A stretch of 64,000 nt of DNA from Bacteroides bouchesdurhonensis (GCF_900155865.1 NZ_LT707006.1:4509779-4573778), one strand, 5' to 3'; numbered from the stretch's first letter, positions 9,611 through 19,766 are shown. Translations and numbers: made by a program. The notes: generated by a model from the sequence alone, not told the origin.

Positions 9611-9645
9611 CTGATCTACCAACAAGTGGCTGATTTACCAACAAG
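9611..9645. repeat. Two 16-bp direct repeats, 19-bp period
   Basis: CTGATCTACCAACAAG (9611-9626) and CTGATTTACCAACAAG (9630-9645) differ at one base. The second copy overlaps the 3' end of the SGNH hydrolase gene, so part of that protein's C-terminus and its stop are built from the repeat. Confidence 0.6.
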
Positions 9646-10357
9646 AGTCTATGGTATTCGAATCCAAAGCGTTAGAATTCTCTGCTATAAACATTTTTAG
9701 TTGTTCGCTAATCTGTGACATTCCTTTTATTGTAGGATGTCCGTTCTTCTTATCAATGTTTTGCAGTTCAACACATGCGATACCGTAATGCTGACAGATA
9801 TTTTTAACAGAATCATTGATTTCTTTCTTCAAATCTGTATTCAGAATAAAGTAGATCTCAACATTCTGATAATTATGAATCACATGATCGAGCATATAAG
9901 CCATTGCCGGACGGAATTTAAATAAATCATCTTTAGTCCATCCACCATACTTAAAATCCCCAAGAGGAGAATCAGCCCAACTGTCATTAGTGCCACCAAA
10001 TATTAATATAATATCCGGGAATCCCAGTCCGGGCATACGAGTTATAAAAGAACGGTCGCTAAAATCAGCTTTATCATATCCAGTATTACAAATAGTCGAT
10101 CCGGAAAACGAGTTATTTATGCAAAGCTGATACCCATTTTCTTCGATAAATTTATTCCACCAAGTTTGTTTCACAGAAGTTACATCCGTTTCAGGCTTTG
10201 GAGTTGTAGAATACCATGAACTATTTGTTTTCGGCTGCATAAATCCTTCAAATGTTGAATATGAATCACCCAAAATAGATACAGATTTACGACTCTGAGC
10301 CAAACCGACGTTACAAGATATTACAATCAGTATAAATAAATAATAAAACTTTCTCAT
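9635..10357 (-). CDS. SGNH/GDSL-family hydrolase, secreted
   Basis: 240 residues with a signal peptide (about 1-20, ending GLAQ). The esterase fold motifs are all present: nucleophile S32 in GDSYS (block I), NSFSGSTI (block II, Gly), GGTND with N124 (block III) and the block V histidine H207 in NGHPTIKG. The length is normal for a single-domain SGNH esterase such as a carbohydrate or acyl esterase. It is divergent from a six-hairpin glycosidase-like gene, which suggests that both act on the same glycan in the periplasm or at the surface, for instance by deacylation before hydrolysis. Substrate cannot be read from sequence. Confidence 0.85.
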   Translation of the reverse strand: MRKFYYLFILIVISCNVGLAQSRKSVSILGDSYSTFEGFMQPKTNSSWYSTTPKPETDVTSVKQTWWNKFIEENGYQLCINNSFSGSTICNTGYDKADFSDRSFITRMPGLGFPDIILIFGGTNDSWADSPLGDFKYGGWTKDDLFKFRPAMAYMLDHVIHNYQNVEIYFILNTDLKKEINDSVKNICQHYGIACVELQNIDKKNGHPTIKGMSQISEQLKMFIAENSNALDSNTIDSCW

Positions 10358-10412
10358 ATCAAATCCTATTTTAGATTTTGCTACTATCGATTTTATTTGT
10401 AAATAACAACTG

Positions 10413-10443
10413 CAAATATAATAATTACGCTTCTAATTTGCAA
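10413..10443 (-). promoter_or_regulatory. Promoter of SGNH hydrolase gene
   Basis: On the minus strand TATATTTG (complement of 10413-10420) matches the -7 box, and TTG (complement of 10441-10443) lies 20 bp upstream as the -33 element. The transcript would begin about 45 nt before the ATG. Confidence 0.6.
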
Positions 10444-10481
10444 TAGAATTGCCATAAAGAGAGAACTACTCATAAATTACA

Positions 10482-10489
10482 TATCTTTG
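10482..10489 (+). promoter_or_regulatory. -7 element of six-hairpin glycosidase-like gene
   Basis: TATCTTTG fits TAnnTTTG; it lies 38 bp upstream of the ATG at 10528. No good -33 TTTG is visible, so activation by another factor is possible. Confidence 0.5.
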
Positions 10490-10527
10490 CGAACTAAATA
10501 ATCTGCTCAATATAAAATTGCCAACGT

Positions 10528-12756
10528 ATGACAAAACATCTGGTTATCCGGGGATTTCTGTATACAATATTCACAGTGAATGCAATAGCGAGTTTATATG
10601 CCCAAAATGAAGGTAAACAAAGCCTGAAATTTTCCGGCATTGACAGAACTGTGAGAGTTTCTGACCTGAGGCAAGTTCCATTCTTTCTAGCAGGCAAAAG
10701 CTTATATGAAATAGGATTTATGAATGGCTCTTTTCCTGCACAAGGTAACGAGACAGAAGAACGGGGTGTTTGGTCTCATCCTATTAAATTATTAAATGGA
10801 TTTGGCTTTGTTTTATCTGAAAATAATCAATACGTCTGGGCACTTACAGATGCGACAGACTTTGAGTCTGACTTTTATAGCGCAAGATTCTCATTTTCAC
10901 AACACCATCTTTCTGTTACAAGGGAGGATTTTGTAGCCGAGAATGATAAAGCACTATTTGTTAAACTGAAAATAAACAATGATTCACCTACTGACAGAAC
11001 CCTAAAACTGGAATTTTCCGGTATAGTAGATATCCGACCTTCATGGAGGACTGAGACTCTTCGAAACGAAAAAGATTCTATTTATTATAAGAATGGACAG
11101 ATATATGCATTCGACTCTTCAGGACTCTTAACAATGGGAAGTCCGATAAATCCGTCAGCCTATTTTATCCGGCAAGATACAGCTGCATTGATTTACGATC
11201 TTTGTTTACCAGCCGAAAGCAGCATAGAAATTCCTTTTTTAGTAACAGGTGAATATAGTACCATATCGAAATCGGTTACAACTCTTCAAGAACGTTACAA
11301 TAGACTAATAAACTGCTATAATCCAGAAAAAGAGAAAAAACAGAAGGAATATACGCATTCTATAAACGAAGGTGTTCGTTTGGACTGTTCCCGAAAAGAG
11401 ATAGTGGACGCATTTTATTGTGCTAAGGCTAATATACTAATGAATATAAAAGACGAAAGACCTTTTTATCCGGATTTGTTCCTTGGAGCAGGAGTACCAG
11501 TCTATCCTCGTTTATTTGGAACAGATTTTTGTTTTTCAATAGCAGGATGTCTGTCCGGTGGATTTAAGGATATTTCCAAACGGACATTGAACAATTTACT
11601 ATACTATACAGAGAAAAATTTGCGGGCTCCTCATGAAATATCGAGCGATGGAATTCTTTTAGGATGGGATCATATTCAAGTTTCTCCTCAATTAGTAAAT
11701 GCGGTATGGGAATATTTCTCGTGGACACAAGACTCTACATTTTTAGCAGAAGCGTATCCTTTGTGCAAACGAATGATACAAGATATCATTAAAGATATAG
11801 ATGCAGAAAAAGGCTTATATATCCCGGGACATGGGCTTATGGAAGAAGCCGAGTTTAAAAACAATTGGGTAGAATTAACTACGGCAGCATATACATTTCC
11901 CGCTCTTAATTGTATGTCCCAAATGGCGACTGTCATAGGAGAAGTAGCAGAGTCCGGATTATACTCGTCGCTTGCTTCAGCATATAAAAAACGGTTTAAT
12001 GCTGATTGGTGGAATGATTCTCATGCTATATGGCCTAGTGCTTTATCCGGGAATGGAGAAAAAATATATAGCCATTTCTGGAATGTGGTATTTCCACAGA
12101 AAACTAAACTAGCTCAGGATAAAAACGGTCAAATAGCTTTTAAAAGTATTCAAAAACATTGGGTTAATGATCTTTGGGGAATGGTAGGCAAATATAATGA
12201 AGGAGCAGATCTTTCACATGATGGAGTTGGATTAGTACATAATAATATCTGCGCTACAGCTGCTTTTGAGTATGGACAAACTGATTTAGGATGGAAATTG
12301 ATTCAGCTTTCAGCTCAGGCTCCGTTGTCACTTCAAGAATCTCCATTAGGATTATTTCCAGAATGCCAACCTCATGGTTGCTCCAATATTTCTCAATTAT
12401 GGTCGTATGCTACATTTATTGAAAGTCTTGTCAAAGGACTGGCTGGTATTCAGCCCGGTATTCCAGGTTCTCCGATTGAAATGTATCTGCAAATTCCTGA
12501 TGACTTGGATTATCTTACTATTGACGGAATTGAAATTGGAAATGATTCTTTCTCAGTAAGTTGGAAAAAGACTATAGATAAACGTCTGCTAATTCAGATA
12601 GATGGTGGCGTTACAAATAAAGTGAAAGAAGTTATAGTTAGAATTAACTCATCTCTTCCATACAAAGTATTATTAAACGGAAAGAAGAAAAAACGTTGGA
12701 AAAAAGAAGATTTTTATGGCATTGATACCGAAATGAAAGTATTATGTTTGCCATAA
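10528..12756 (+). CDS. Six-hairpin glycosidase-like protein, secreted
   Basis: 742 residues with a signal peptide (about 1-25, ending SLYAQ). An N-terminal beta-sandwich-like part (about 30-270) precedes an alpha-helical catalytic-type region (about 290-640), then a short C-terminal beta part. The middle resembles (alpha/alpha)6-barrel glycoside hydrolases: ERPFYPDLFLGAGVPVYPRL, GTDFCFSIAG, SDGILLGWDHIQ, GLYIPGHGLMEEAEF and NDLWGMVGKYNEGADLSHDG, with several acidic residues that could be catalytic. I cannot assign a CAZy family with confidence; debranching, rhamnosidase or GH63-like groups are possible. No SusCD pair is nearby, so it is an isolated glycan-acting enzyme, perhaps working with the divergent esterase. 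Confidence 0.65.
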   Translation: MTKHLVIRGFLYTIFTVNAIASLYAQNEGKQSLKFSGIDRTVRVSDLRQVPFFLAGKSLYEIGFMNGSFPAQGNETEERGVWSHPIKLLNGFGFVLSENNQYVWALTDATDFESDFYSARFSFSQHHLSVTREDFVAENDKALFVKLKINNDSPTDRTLKLEFSGIVDIRPSWRTETLRNEKDSIYYKNGQIYAFDSSGLLTMGSPINPSAYFIRQDTAALIYDLCLPAESSIEIPFLVTGEYSTISKSVTTLQERYNRLINCYNPEKEKKQKEYTHSINEGVRLDCSRKEIVDAFYCAKANILMNIKDERPFYPDLFLGAGVPVYPRLFGTDFCFSIAGCLSGGFKDISKRTLNNLLYYTEKNLRAPHEISSDGILLGWDHIQVSPQLVNAVWEYFSWTQDSTFLAEAYPLCKRMIQDIIKDIDAEKGLYIPGHGLMEEAEFKNNWVELTTAAYTFPALNCMSQMATVIGEVAESGLYSSLASAYKKRFNADWWNDSHAIWPSALSGNGEKIYSHFWNVVFPQKTKLAQDKNGQIAFKSIQKHWVNDLWGMVGKYNEGADLSHDGVGLVHNNICATAAFEYGQTDLGWKLIQLSAQAPLSLQESPLGLFPECQPHGCSNISQLWSYATFIESLVKGLAGIQPGIPGSPIEMYLQIPDDLDYLTIDGIEIGNDSFSVSWKKTIDKRLLIQIDGGVTNKVKEVIVRINSSLPYKVLLNGKKKKRWKKEDFYGIDTEMKVLCLP

Positions 12757-12841
12757 ACAGTTATAATAGTAATTTCAAGCACTCATAAAGACTAATATTG
12801 ATATATTTTTTAGGTAATATAAAAGATTAACGCGCAAAATG

Positions 12842-12873
12842 TTTGGAATTAATTCAAATATATACTATGTTTG
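12842..12873 (+). promoter_or_regulatory. Promoter of FISUMP lipoprotein gene
   Basis: TTTGG at 12842-12846 and TATGTTTG at 12866-12873 are spaced by 19 bp, a near-ideal sigma-ABfr promoter. The 5' leader is about 100 nt. Confidence 0.75.
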
Positions 12874-12984
12874 TGATAATTTCAAGTAAGTTGACTTCTC
12901 TATTATTATTGTAAGTATAGAGAATAGTTACAAAATGAAACTTGATTAGGCTATTTTATATTTCAATCTAATACATACAAAAAA

Positions 12985-13944
12985 ATGAAAAAGGAATTCT
13001 TATTTTTAGCGATGAGTGCATTTGTTGCATTCTCTTGTAGTGACGACGATGATCCAAGTTCAGTTGAAGTAACCGGTATCTCTGTTACCCCATCTACGGC
13101 AACAATCTATCAGGAGCAAACTACGCTACCAACTTTAAGTGCTGCCATTACTCCGGAAAATGCAGATGATCCAACAATCACTTGGTCATCCAATAATACA
13201 GCCTATCTGACAGTAAACAATAAAGGCGTACTGAGTTTGGTGAAGGACATAGATGCAGATGCTACAGTTACTATTACCGCTAAAGCTGCTAATGGCAAAA
13301 CCGGTACTTGCACTATTCAACTTAAAGCTTGCCTTGAAGGTGGATATAAAGTAATTGATGCTACTGATGAGGTTGGATTATTGATCCTTGACCGTAACAT
13401 TGGTGCTACAGAGCCATACAATAACAATTATGCTAATCCCAATGCAGCATCCATTGGTAACTTCTACCAGTTCGGAAATAATACACCAGTTGCTACAAAT
13501 GGAGATGCAAGTGTTAATTCAAATTTCAACAAAACTTGGAATGCAGAGGGGGCAGACTATAAAGACTGGACCGTTGCAGAAAACACTCCTTGCCCTAAAG
13601 GTTGGAGAGTACCGACTCAAACAGAAACCAAAAAGATTGTTAATGCTTCTTATTGGGAAGATTGGCTCATTGATGAGGGTTTTATGACCGAAGAAGAAGT
13701 TGAAGCAGCACAAGCTTTTCAAGACAAAATATTAATTGCACGTGGTGGACTATGGAAATTAAATAATGGCTCAGTTGAAAAATATCTACCTAAAGCTGCT
13801 TATTTCTGGAGCTCTGAAATCAATACTAGCGAGACAGCTGAGGCGAAAGTAGCTTACGCCTATGCAGATAACAATATGGCAGTATTCGATAAAAAACAAC
13901 CGGTGGTTAATGCTCTGCCTATACGTTGTGTGAAATCTAAATAA
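12985..13944 (+). CDS. FISUMP-domain surface lipoprotein with BIG2-like domain
   Basis: 319 residues. The lipobox cysteine is C18, followed by SDDDD, the acidic lipoprotein export signal that sends Bacteroides lipoproteins to the cell surface. Residues about 25-115 form a bacterial Ig-like (BIG2) module (VTGISVTPSTATIYQ, ITWSSNN). Residues about 125-318 match the FISUMP domain: LLILDRNIGAT, NFYQFGNN, CPKGWRVPTQTE, YFWSSE and a final ALPIRCVK. FISUMP proteins are common exported proteins of unknown function, often placed next to transport operons. It precedes a TonB receptor operon but is separated from it by a hairpin terminator, so the link may be loose. Confidence 0.85.
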   Translation: MKKEFLFLAMSAFVAFSCSDDDDPSSVEVTGISVTPSTATIYQEQTTLPTLSAAITPENADDPTITWSSNNTAYLTVNNKGVLSLVKDIDADATVTITAKAANGKTGTCTIQLKACLEGGYKVIDATDEVGLLILDRNIGATEPYNNNYANPNAASIGNFYQFGNNTPVATNGDASVNSNFNKTWNAEGADYKDWTVAENTPCPKGWRVPTQTETKKIVNASYWEDWLIDEGFMTEEEVEAAQAFQDKILIARGGLWKLNNGSVEKYLPKAAYFWSSEINTSETAEAKVAYAYADNNMAVFDKKQPVVNALPIRCVKSK

Positions 13945-14004
13945 GTTGCCGCTTCTATCTAAAAGCACTACTCTACTACATCTTTTAGATATGTTTTATA
14001 TAAC

Positions 14005-14048
14005 CAACCGAATGGGGGCATTTCTTCCCTTGTTCGGTTGTTGTTTCT
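14005..14048 (+). terminator. Rho-independent terminator after FISUMP gene
   Basis: CAACCGAA (14005-14012) pairs with TTCGGTTG (14033-14040) and is followed by a T-rich run. Read-through into the TonB receptor operon would make this an attenuator; otherwise it isolates the two units. Confidence 0.7.
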
Positions 14049-14096
14049 TTTTTATCTTTCTAAAGAATATGTTCAGCATTGAATAAAAAATATTTT

Positions 14097-16889
14097 ATGA
14101 TTCATCATCTACGGGTTATCCCCTTATTAATCATTATTTTTCTTTTATCCACTCCCAGCAGCTACGCACAAAAAACGAAGAAAGTCAATTATAAGGGACA
14201 AATATTGGATATAAGAACAAAAGAGGCATTACCTGGAGCAGTTGTCAGCTTGCCTCAATATAGCATATTCGCCACTACCGATCTCGATGGTTTCTTCCTC
14301 CTTCGTGATGTACCCGTAGGAAAGACAACTATAAATATTCGTTATGTGGGTATGCTACCTATTACGGAAGAGCTTGTTGTGGAGGACCAGCACGACAAAG
14401 TAAAAAAGTATGAGATGTACGAAGAAAACTTCTCATTGAAAGAAGTTACCGTAGTTGCTACCAATAATAAAACAGGAGCCTCTACTTCTTCCTCCATTTC
14501 ACGTTCGGCTATCGATCACTTACAAGCTACTAGCCTAAGTGATATATTGGAGCTGCTACCCGGTCATCTGTCTTCCAATCCTACACTGAACTCACCGTCG
14601 CGTGCTACACTCAGACAAATCCAAAGTGATGCGTTGAATAGTATGGGTACTTCCATTGTATTTAATGGAGCTCCTATCTCAAACAACGCTAATCTCCAGA
14701 TAGGAAATACTGCCAAAGAAGGTTCACTGAATACCGGCTTCGCCTCTTCTGCAGGTTCCGGACTGGATTTACGTGAGATATCAGTGGATAACATAGAATC
14801 TGTGGACGTGATCCGAGGAATTCCTTCTGTGGAATATGGAGATATGACCTCAGGAGTGATCATCATCAATCCGAAAGCCGGTGTGTATCCTTTTCAGGTT
14901 AAGATGAAAATTAATCCTACGCTGACACAAGCTTCCATTGGTAAAGGTTTCCAAATAGGCAAAAAAGGAGGTAACCTAAGTGTCGATTTCGACTATGCCA
15001 AATCATTAAGTGACGAACGCCGACCTTATCAAGGTTTTCAGCGATTCACTTCCAACATATTATATAGTAAAACCATTGGTGAAAATCTTTTTACCACTAC
15101 CGGATTTGGCTTCTATTCTGATTTGGATGCAACCAAACTAGACCCTTCGGATGCTCAATATCAACGTGAACGTCGTGCCGAGAACCTGGGCTTCAAGTTT
15201 AATACTAATATCGTCTGGAATCAGACCGGCGACTTCTTTAAATTCATCAAATTGAATGTATCTGTCAACTATGCCCGACAGAAAGGTTACAATCAAGAAA
15301 TTAAAGGGAATTTCGGTTATATGGTAACGTCAGCTATGCAAGACGGTACTATAACTTCCAACCGAAAAGAAGATATTTTTGACTCAACGGGGCAGCAAAT
15401 CACCAATGCCAGCAAGCTGGACCCTACAGCACTAACTAATATATTACCCTATGAGTTCTTAACCAAAATGAGCACTTATGGCAATCCGCTAAATGTTTTC
15501 ACAAAATTATCCGCCAACTTCTTTAAAGAAATAAGTGGTGTTAAGAACCGCATTGTTGCAGGTATCGACTGGAAAACGGATGTCAATTTTGGTAAAGGTA
15601 AAGTATTCGACCCTCTGATGCCTCCGTCAAGTGGATTAAGGATGAGACCTTACAGTGATATCCCAGCATTAAACCAACTATCAGCTTATGCGGAAGATAA
15701 CATAACTACAGAAATTGCGAACCGTGAATTCATGTTGCAACTAGGTGTAAGAGCAGATGCGATTCAACCAGGGCGTAAAGAAAACCGTACTGTCATCTCT
15801 CCCCGATTCAACATTTCATATGAAGTAATTCCAAAAATTATGACTTTGAAAGGTGGTTGGGGTATTACAGCCAAAGCTCCTCCTTTGATGTTTCTATATC
15901 CGGACAAAGCCTACTTCGATTACGTGAATTACGATAATTTAGGTGCAACCGGAGTGATGGATGATCAGAAACTTAGCATCATAACGACTAAAGTGTATGA
16001 TACAGTCAGTCAGAAACTAAAGATAGCAAAGAATACAAAAAGTGAAATCGGAGCAGATTTCCGGTTCGGACAGACTAGCCTTTCAGTTACCGGTTATAAT
16101 GAGATACTGAAAAACGGATATACCTTTGGACGGAACTTTGATACCTTCCATCAATTTGAATTAGTAAAATATAAAACACTGAACAACCGTCCGGGAACCT
16201 ATCCAGAACTAGCTGTCGATAAGACCTCTAATGTCATTCTAGGATATAACACTCCGATGAATGACAAGGTAAATAAGAATCAGGGAATCGAGTTTGATTT
16301 CAGTTCCGGACAGATAGCTCCTATTCGTACCCAGTTTGTGTTTAACGGAGCCTGGATGCGTAGCCGTAGCTATTCCACCGCCTATTCTTTCTATCAAAAG
16401 AATCCGGATTCGGACGGAAATTATAAGGATATAGGTATTTACGAAGCCGGTGATGGTACTGAATACAAACGCTTCTCTACCAATCTGCGCATTATTCACA
16501 ACATACCTAAAATCAGTTTCCTGATATCCTTGTCCATACAAACTATCTGGCACGATTCGCAAAGCTATTTAGGAATAGAGAACAAGACACCTATCGGATA
16601 TATATCAGCAAAAGATCTTTCGATGCATATGCTTCAACCGGGTGATGCAATCAATCCGGATTGGCAGAAACAGATTTTGGAAAATCGTGAGATAGTTGAT
16701 AGATATTCACCCCTATGGCTTTTCAATTTACGCCTGACTAAAGAGTTGAAACGTTTTGGAGGGTTTGCATTTTTCGTCAATAACCTATTTATGTATACTC
16801 CTTTGGAAGAAAGTAAACGATCTCCGGGTACCTATAAAACCCGTAATCCGGAACAATTCTTCGGTGCGGAAGTTTGGTTGAAATTTTAA
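14097..16889 (+). CDS. TonB-dependent outer membrane receptor (not SusC type)
   Basis: About 930 residues: a signal peptide ending SSYAQ, a carboxypeptidase-regulatory-like domain (about 35-110; YKGQILDIRTKEALPGAVV and TTDLDGFFLLRDVPVG), a plug (about 120-265; VDNIESVDVIRGIPSVEYGD) and a 22-strand-type barrel ending in aromatic WLKF. TonB receptors import large or scarce ligands using proton motive force. An in-frame TTG at 14079 would add MNKKYF; I prefer the ATG because TTG starts are rare here. It heads an operon with spacings of about 21, 7 and 14 bp to the DUF4876 lipoprotein, DUF6850 barrel and M16 protease. Lack of SusD suggests a ligand other than a typical polysaccharide. Confidence 0.9.
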   Translation: MIHHLRVIPLLIIIFLLSTPSSYAQKTKKVNYKGQILDIRTKEALPGAVVSLPQYSIFATTDLDGFFLLRDVPVGKTTINIRYVGMLPITEELVVEDQHDKVKKYEMYEENFSLKEVTVVATNNKTGASTSSSISRSAIDHLQATSLSDILELLPGHLSSNPTLNSPSRATLRQIQSDALNSMGTSIVFNGAPISNNANLQIGNTAKEGSLNTGFASSAGSGLDLREISVDNIESVDVIRGIPSVEYGDMTSGVIIINPKAGVYPFQVKMKINPTLTQASIGKGFQIGKKGGNLSVDFDYAKSLSDERRPYQGFQRFTSNILYSKTIGENLFTTTGFGFYSDLDATKLDPSDAQYQRERRAENLGFKFNTNIVWNQTGDFFKFIKLNVSVNYARQKGYNQEIKGNFGYMVTSAMQDGTITSNRKEDIFDSTGQQITNASKLDPTALTNILPYEFLTKMSTYGNPLNVFTKLSANFFKEISGVKNRIVAGIDWKTDVNFGKGKVFDPLMPPSSGLRMRPYSDIPALNQLSAYAEDNITTEIANREFMLQLGVRADAIQPGRKENRTVISPRFNISYEVIPKIMTLKGGWGITAKAPPLMFLYPDKAYFDYVNYDNLGATGVMDDQKLSIITTKVYDTVSQKLKIAKNTKSEIGADFRFGQTSLSVTGYNEILKNGYTFGRNFDTFHQFELVKYKTLNNRPGTYPELAVDKTSNVILGYNTPMNDKVNKNQGIEFDFSSGQIAPIRTQFVFNGAWMRSRSYSTAYSFYQKNPDSDGNYKDIGIYEAGDGTEYKRFSTNLRIIHNIPKISFLISLSIQTIWHDSQSYLGIENKTPIGYISAKDLSMHMLQPGDAINPDWQKQILENREIVDRYSPLWLFNLRLTKELKRFGGFAFFVNNLFMYTPLEESKRSPGTYKTRNPEQFFGAEVWLKF

Positions 16890-16910
16890 TCATATAATGC
16901 TAATTAATAG

Positions 16911-18170
16911 ATGTCAAATATGAAAGAATATATAAACAGGATTCTCCTTCTCTGTCTGGCAACAATAGTATGTACTGCTTGCAAGGAAGATACAGCAGGC
17001 GAATCTCCTTATGTGAAGACTTTTGAGATTCATTTATCTTATGGCATTTTCGGTACAGAGACTCCTTATTCACAACCTCTTGTCATAACATTAACCAATA
17101 ATAGCGAACAGATCAGTTACACCAAACAAACCGATAAATGGGGGAAACTGACATTAGAAAAGCTATTACCCGGAGAATATACAATCAACGCAACCGGTGC
17201 TTTATCTGCAGATGAGGTAGCACAAATAACCGGTGAGGAAGATGCGAAAGCGGCTAATCTGGTAGCTTTCTTATCGAACGTGAATCTCAGAATAAATGAA
17301 GAGCCTAAACTCAATGACCTGAAGTTAGTCTCTTCTCTGTCAAGTACATTGATATTTAAAGAATTGTATTATAGCGGTTCACGTACCCCATCGTCAGGAA
17401 CTTACCGAAATGATGGTTTTTACTCTGTCTATAATAATTCTACCCAGCCGGTACTTCTGAACAATCTTTATATTGGTAATGTGGAGCACTATGGATCCAT
17501 GAACTCTCCGGGGCCATTATGGCCTAATGAAGAACAAGGAAATTATAAAAATGTATATATCCGTACACTTTGGAAAGTCGTAGCAGGTGATGAAGCTGTA
17601 ATGCTAAATGGTGGTGAAAGTATTGTCATTGCAGTGATGGCTGCACCTCACAATAAAGACGGGCAATTCAATCTGAATTCTCCTGTAGATTTATCTAAAG
17701 CTGACTATGAAGCTTATAGCAATGATCCTGCCAATAACTATACCGACTATGATGCACCCAATATGCGTCTGGTATTCTGGCCGGACTATGGTTATCTATG
17801 GCGTATCAGCGTATTTGGTCAAGGTATGGTACTCATTTCTGCTTCTACTGAAGAAGTAGAAAGTTTTGAGACGGTAACCTTACCGGAAACTTTCCAGGAT
17901 CCTTTTGAGGATGAAGAATACTGGTTATGCAAAAAAGTTCCATTGAAGTATGTAATTGATGCGGTAGACTTGATTCAAAATGCTACATCAACGAATACCA
18001 AACGTTTTCCACCGGCATTAGACAGCGGATTTGCTACTACGGATGGTATTTATATGGGACGCAGTGTAATCAGAAAAGTAAAGAGTACAGAGAATGGAGT
18101 CACCATCTATCAGGATACTAATAATTCAACAGATGATTTTGAAATCAATGAAGTTCCTTTATCCAAATAA
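16911..18170 (+). CDS. DUF4876 lipoprotein
   Basis: 419 residues with a lipobox ending at C24 (VCTAC) followed by KEDTAGE, so an outer-membrane lipoprotein, possibly surface exposed. Residues about 30-125 form an early beta domain of carboxypeptidase-regulatory type (TDKWGKLTLEKLLPGEYTI). The rest (about 140-415; LIFKELYYSGSRTP, YRNDGFYSVYNNS) matches what I know as DUF4876, a Bacteroidota family of unknown role that accompanies TonB receptors. By position it could be the SusD-like or BtuG-like capture partner of the receptor. The next gene starts 7 bp after the stop. Confidence 0.8.
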   Translation: MSNMKEYINRILLLCLATIVCTACKEDTAGESPYVKTFEIHLSYGIFGTETPYSQPLVITLTNNSEQISYTKQTDKWGKLTLEKLLPGEYTINATGALSADEVAQITGEEDAKAANLVAFLSNVNLRINEEPKLNDLKLVSSLSSTLIFKELYYSGSRTPSSGTYRNDGFYSVYNNSTQPVLLNNLYIGNVEHYGSMNSPGPLWPNEEQGNYKNVYIRTLWKVVAGDEAVMLNGGESIVIAVMAAPHNKDGQFNLNSPVDLSKADYEAYSNDPANNYTDYDAPNMRLVFWPDYGYLWRISVFGQGMVLISASTEEVESFETVTLPETFQDPFEDEEYWLCKKVPLKYVIDAVDLIQNATSTNTKRFPPALDSGFATTDGIYMGRSVIRKVKSTENGVTIYQDTNNSTDDFEINEVPLSK

Positions 18171-18177
18171 ATGTGCT

Positions 18178-19752
18178 ATGAAGAAAATAAAATATAATCT
18201 ATTAATAGGTCTACTGTTGCTGGAAAGTTCTATTGGTCTTTCGGCACAAACGGAAGACAATAATGAGGGAAGTGTAGCTCAATTGGACTTATACCGACAA
18301 GAAGCGTTTACTTTCGACCGTTCAGATGCTTCAGCTTTAGCATTGGGACAATGGAAAAGTTATTCCAACATCTATGTGGGTATCAATTACAAAGACGGGA
18401 CTTTTCATCGTCCGCAGCAATCCTCCTCGGCTAGCGATTACCTGTTCTCTGCTGAAGGAGCACTTAAAATGGGGGAATACAGAATAGCCGGTGGGTTCTC
18501 TCTTGAACAAAGTTATAACAAGAATGTCCGGTTCAATTCCATTATCGATCCTTATAGAGGTACTCCTTATATATTAGCTGACAGTACAGGTGGAAACTGG
18601 CAAAAACAATCCTATGCACTATGGGCAAAAGGAGCTTCGCCATTCTTTCATAATCTTGTTTCTGTAGGACTGGATTTACAATTGAACGTAGATCGCGGGT
18701 CAAAAAAGATCGACCCAAGACCTCAATCCAATGTAAATAGCATTTCAGTGGCTCCCTCTGTCACATTGAAACAGAATGATTTCTCTTTGGGGGCTTATAT
18801 ACGTTACCGCAGATTCCGGGAGAATTCAAACTTAATACTGTACGACACCAACGAACCTCAGAAAATCTACATGTTGAAAGGAATGGGACAATATGTATAT
18901 GACATATTCAGCAATAATGAACGCGAGCGTCAGTATCAAGGTGACGGACTGGGATATGGTTTGACCTTCGGGGTGAATAATGAACATATCTCTATGGATG
19001 TTTATGCAGATTATGCCAACTACACGGAAGATGCAATGGATATAGAAAGCAATAAGCCACGTAAACGAGGATGTCTTTATGAAACACACTATACAGGTGG
19101 GACACATATAAATATCTACAGTGAAAGGGCCAAACATTTAATTACGGCGTCCTATTTTTGGCAAGAAAGATCGGGACGTGAAATCATCCAGATATTTAAT
19201 TCTTCTCCTACAGTAAATGCCTGGCAGACAGACTCCGAAGCTCCGCGTCGTTCAGTTAATAAGCAAACAGTTGCCAAAGGTTCTTATTCATTATTCTTAT
19301 TGGGTAATAATCGACAGAAAGAGAAAGATGATTATCTATGGAAGTTTGATTTGGAAGCAAGATATGAAACTTATTCAGATACCTATAAAGTGATGGATTC
19401 CTATTTGGAATATGCCGCTTGTCATGTAGAAGCCGGGGCAACACGCAATATTGCCTTGAAAGGGAATAATTCACTTCTTATACATGTGAATGGCGGTTAC
19501 CATTCACCTTCGGACAAATCTTTCAGCTATACAGAACGGGAAACCGATGATCCGACCATTGCCCAAGGACTGATATATCCGGATCGGGATATCTTGTGGA
19601 GTAGTTATTATACAGTAGGTGGAGATGTAACATTCAGCCATCAGCTTACCAAGTCCGGTACACTTTACCTGAGGGCAGGATATCAATCATTACAAGCTCA
19701 ACACAATTTACAAAGGAATACCGTATGGGCACGTTTTGGCTATATTTTCTAA
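18178..19752 (+). CDS. DUF6850-type outer membrane beta-barrel protein
   Basis: 524 residues from the ATG at 18178, which gives a clean signal peptide (MKKIKYNLLIGLLLLES... ending LSAQ); a longer frame starting inside the upstream gene lacks this. The remainder alternates polar and aromatic residues throughout (YSNIYVGINYKDGTFHRP, GLTFGVNNEHISMDVYADYA) and ends in ARFGYIF with a terminal phenylalanine, as expected for BamA-inserted barrels. I assign it to the DUF6850 group from operon position and overall pattern. Function is unknown; a second pore or a receptor accessory are both possible. Confidence 0.75.
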   Translation: MKKIKYNLLIGLLLLESSIGLSAQTEDNNEGSVAQLDLYRQEAFTFDRSDASALALGQWKSYSNIYVGINYKDGTFHRPQQSSSASDYLFSAEGALKMGEYRIAGGFSLEQSYNKNVRFNSIIDPYRGTPYILADSTGGNWQKQSYALWAKGASPFFHNLVSVGLDLQLNVDRGSKKIDPRPQSNVNSISVAPSVTLKQNDFSLGAYIRYRRFRENSNLILYDTNEPQKIYMLKGMGQYVYDIFSNNERERQYQGDGLGYGLTFGVNNEHISMDVYADYANYTEDAMDIESNKPRKRGCLYETHYTGGTHINIYSERAKHLITASYFWQERSGREIIQIFNSSPTVNAWQTDSEAPRRSVNKQTVAKGSYSLFLLGNNRQKEKDDYLWKFDLEARYETYSDTYKVMDSYLEYAACHVEAGATRNIALKGNNSLLIHVNGGYHSPSDKSFSYTERETDDPTIAQGLIYPDRDILWSSYYTVGGDVTFSHQLTKSGTLYLRAGYQSLQAQHNLQRNTVWARFGYIF

Positions 19753-19766
19753 ATACAACAAGAGTT

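Noticed and set aside
18094..18177. Extended N-terminus of the DUF6850 protein
   Set aside because: It overlaps the DUF4876 gene and would bury the signal peptide that starts at 18178.
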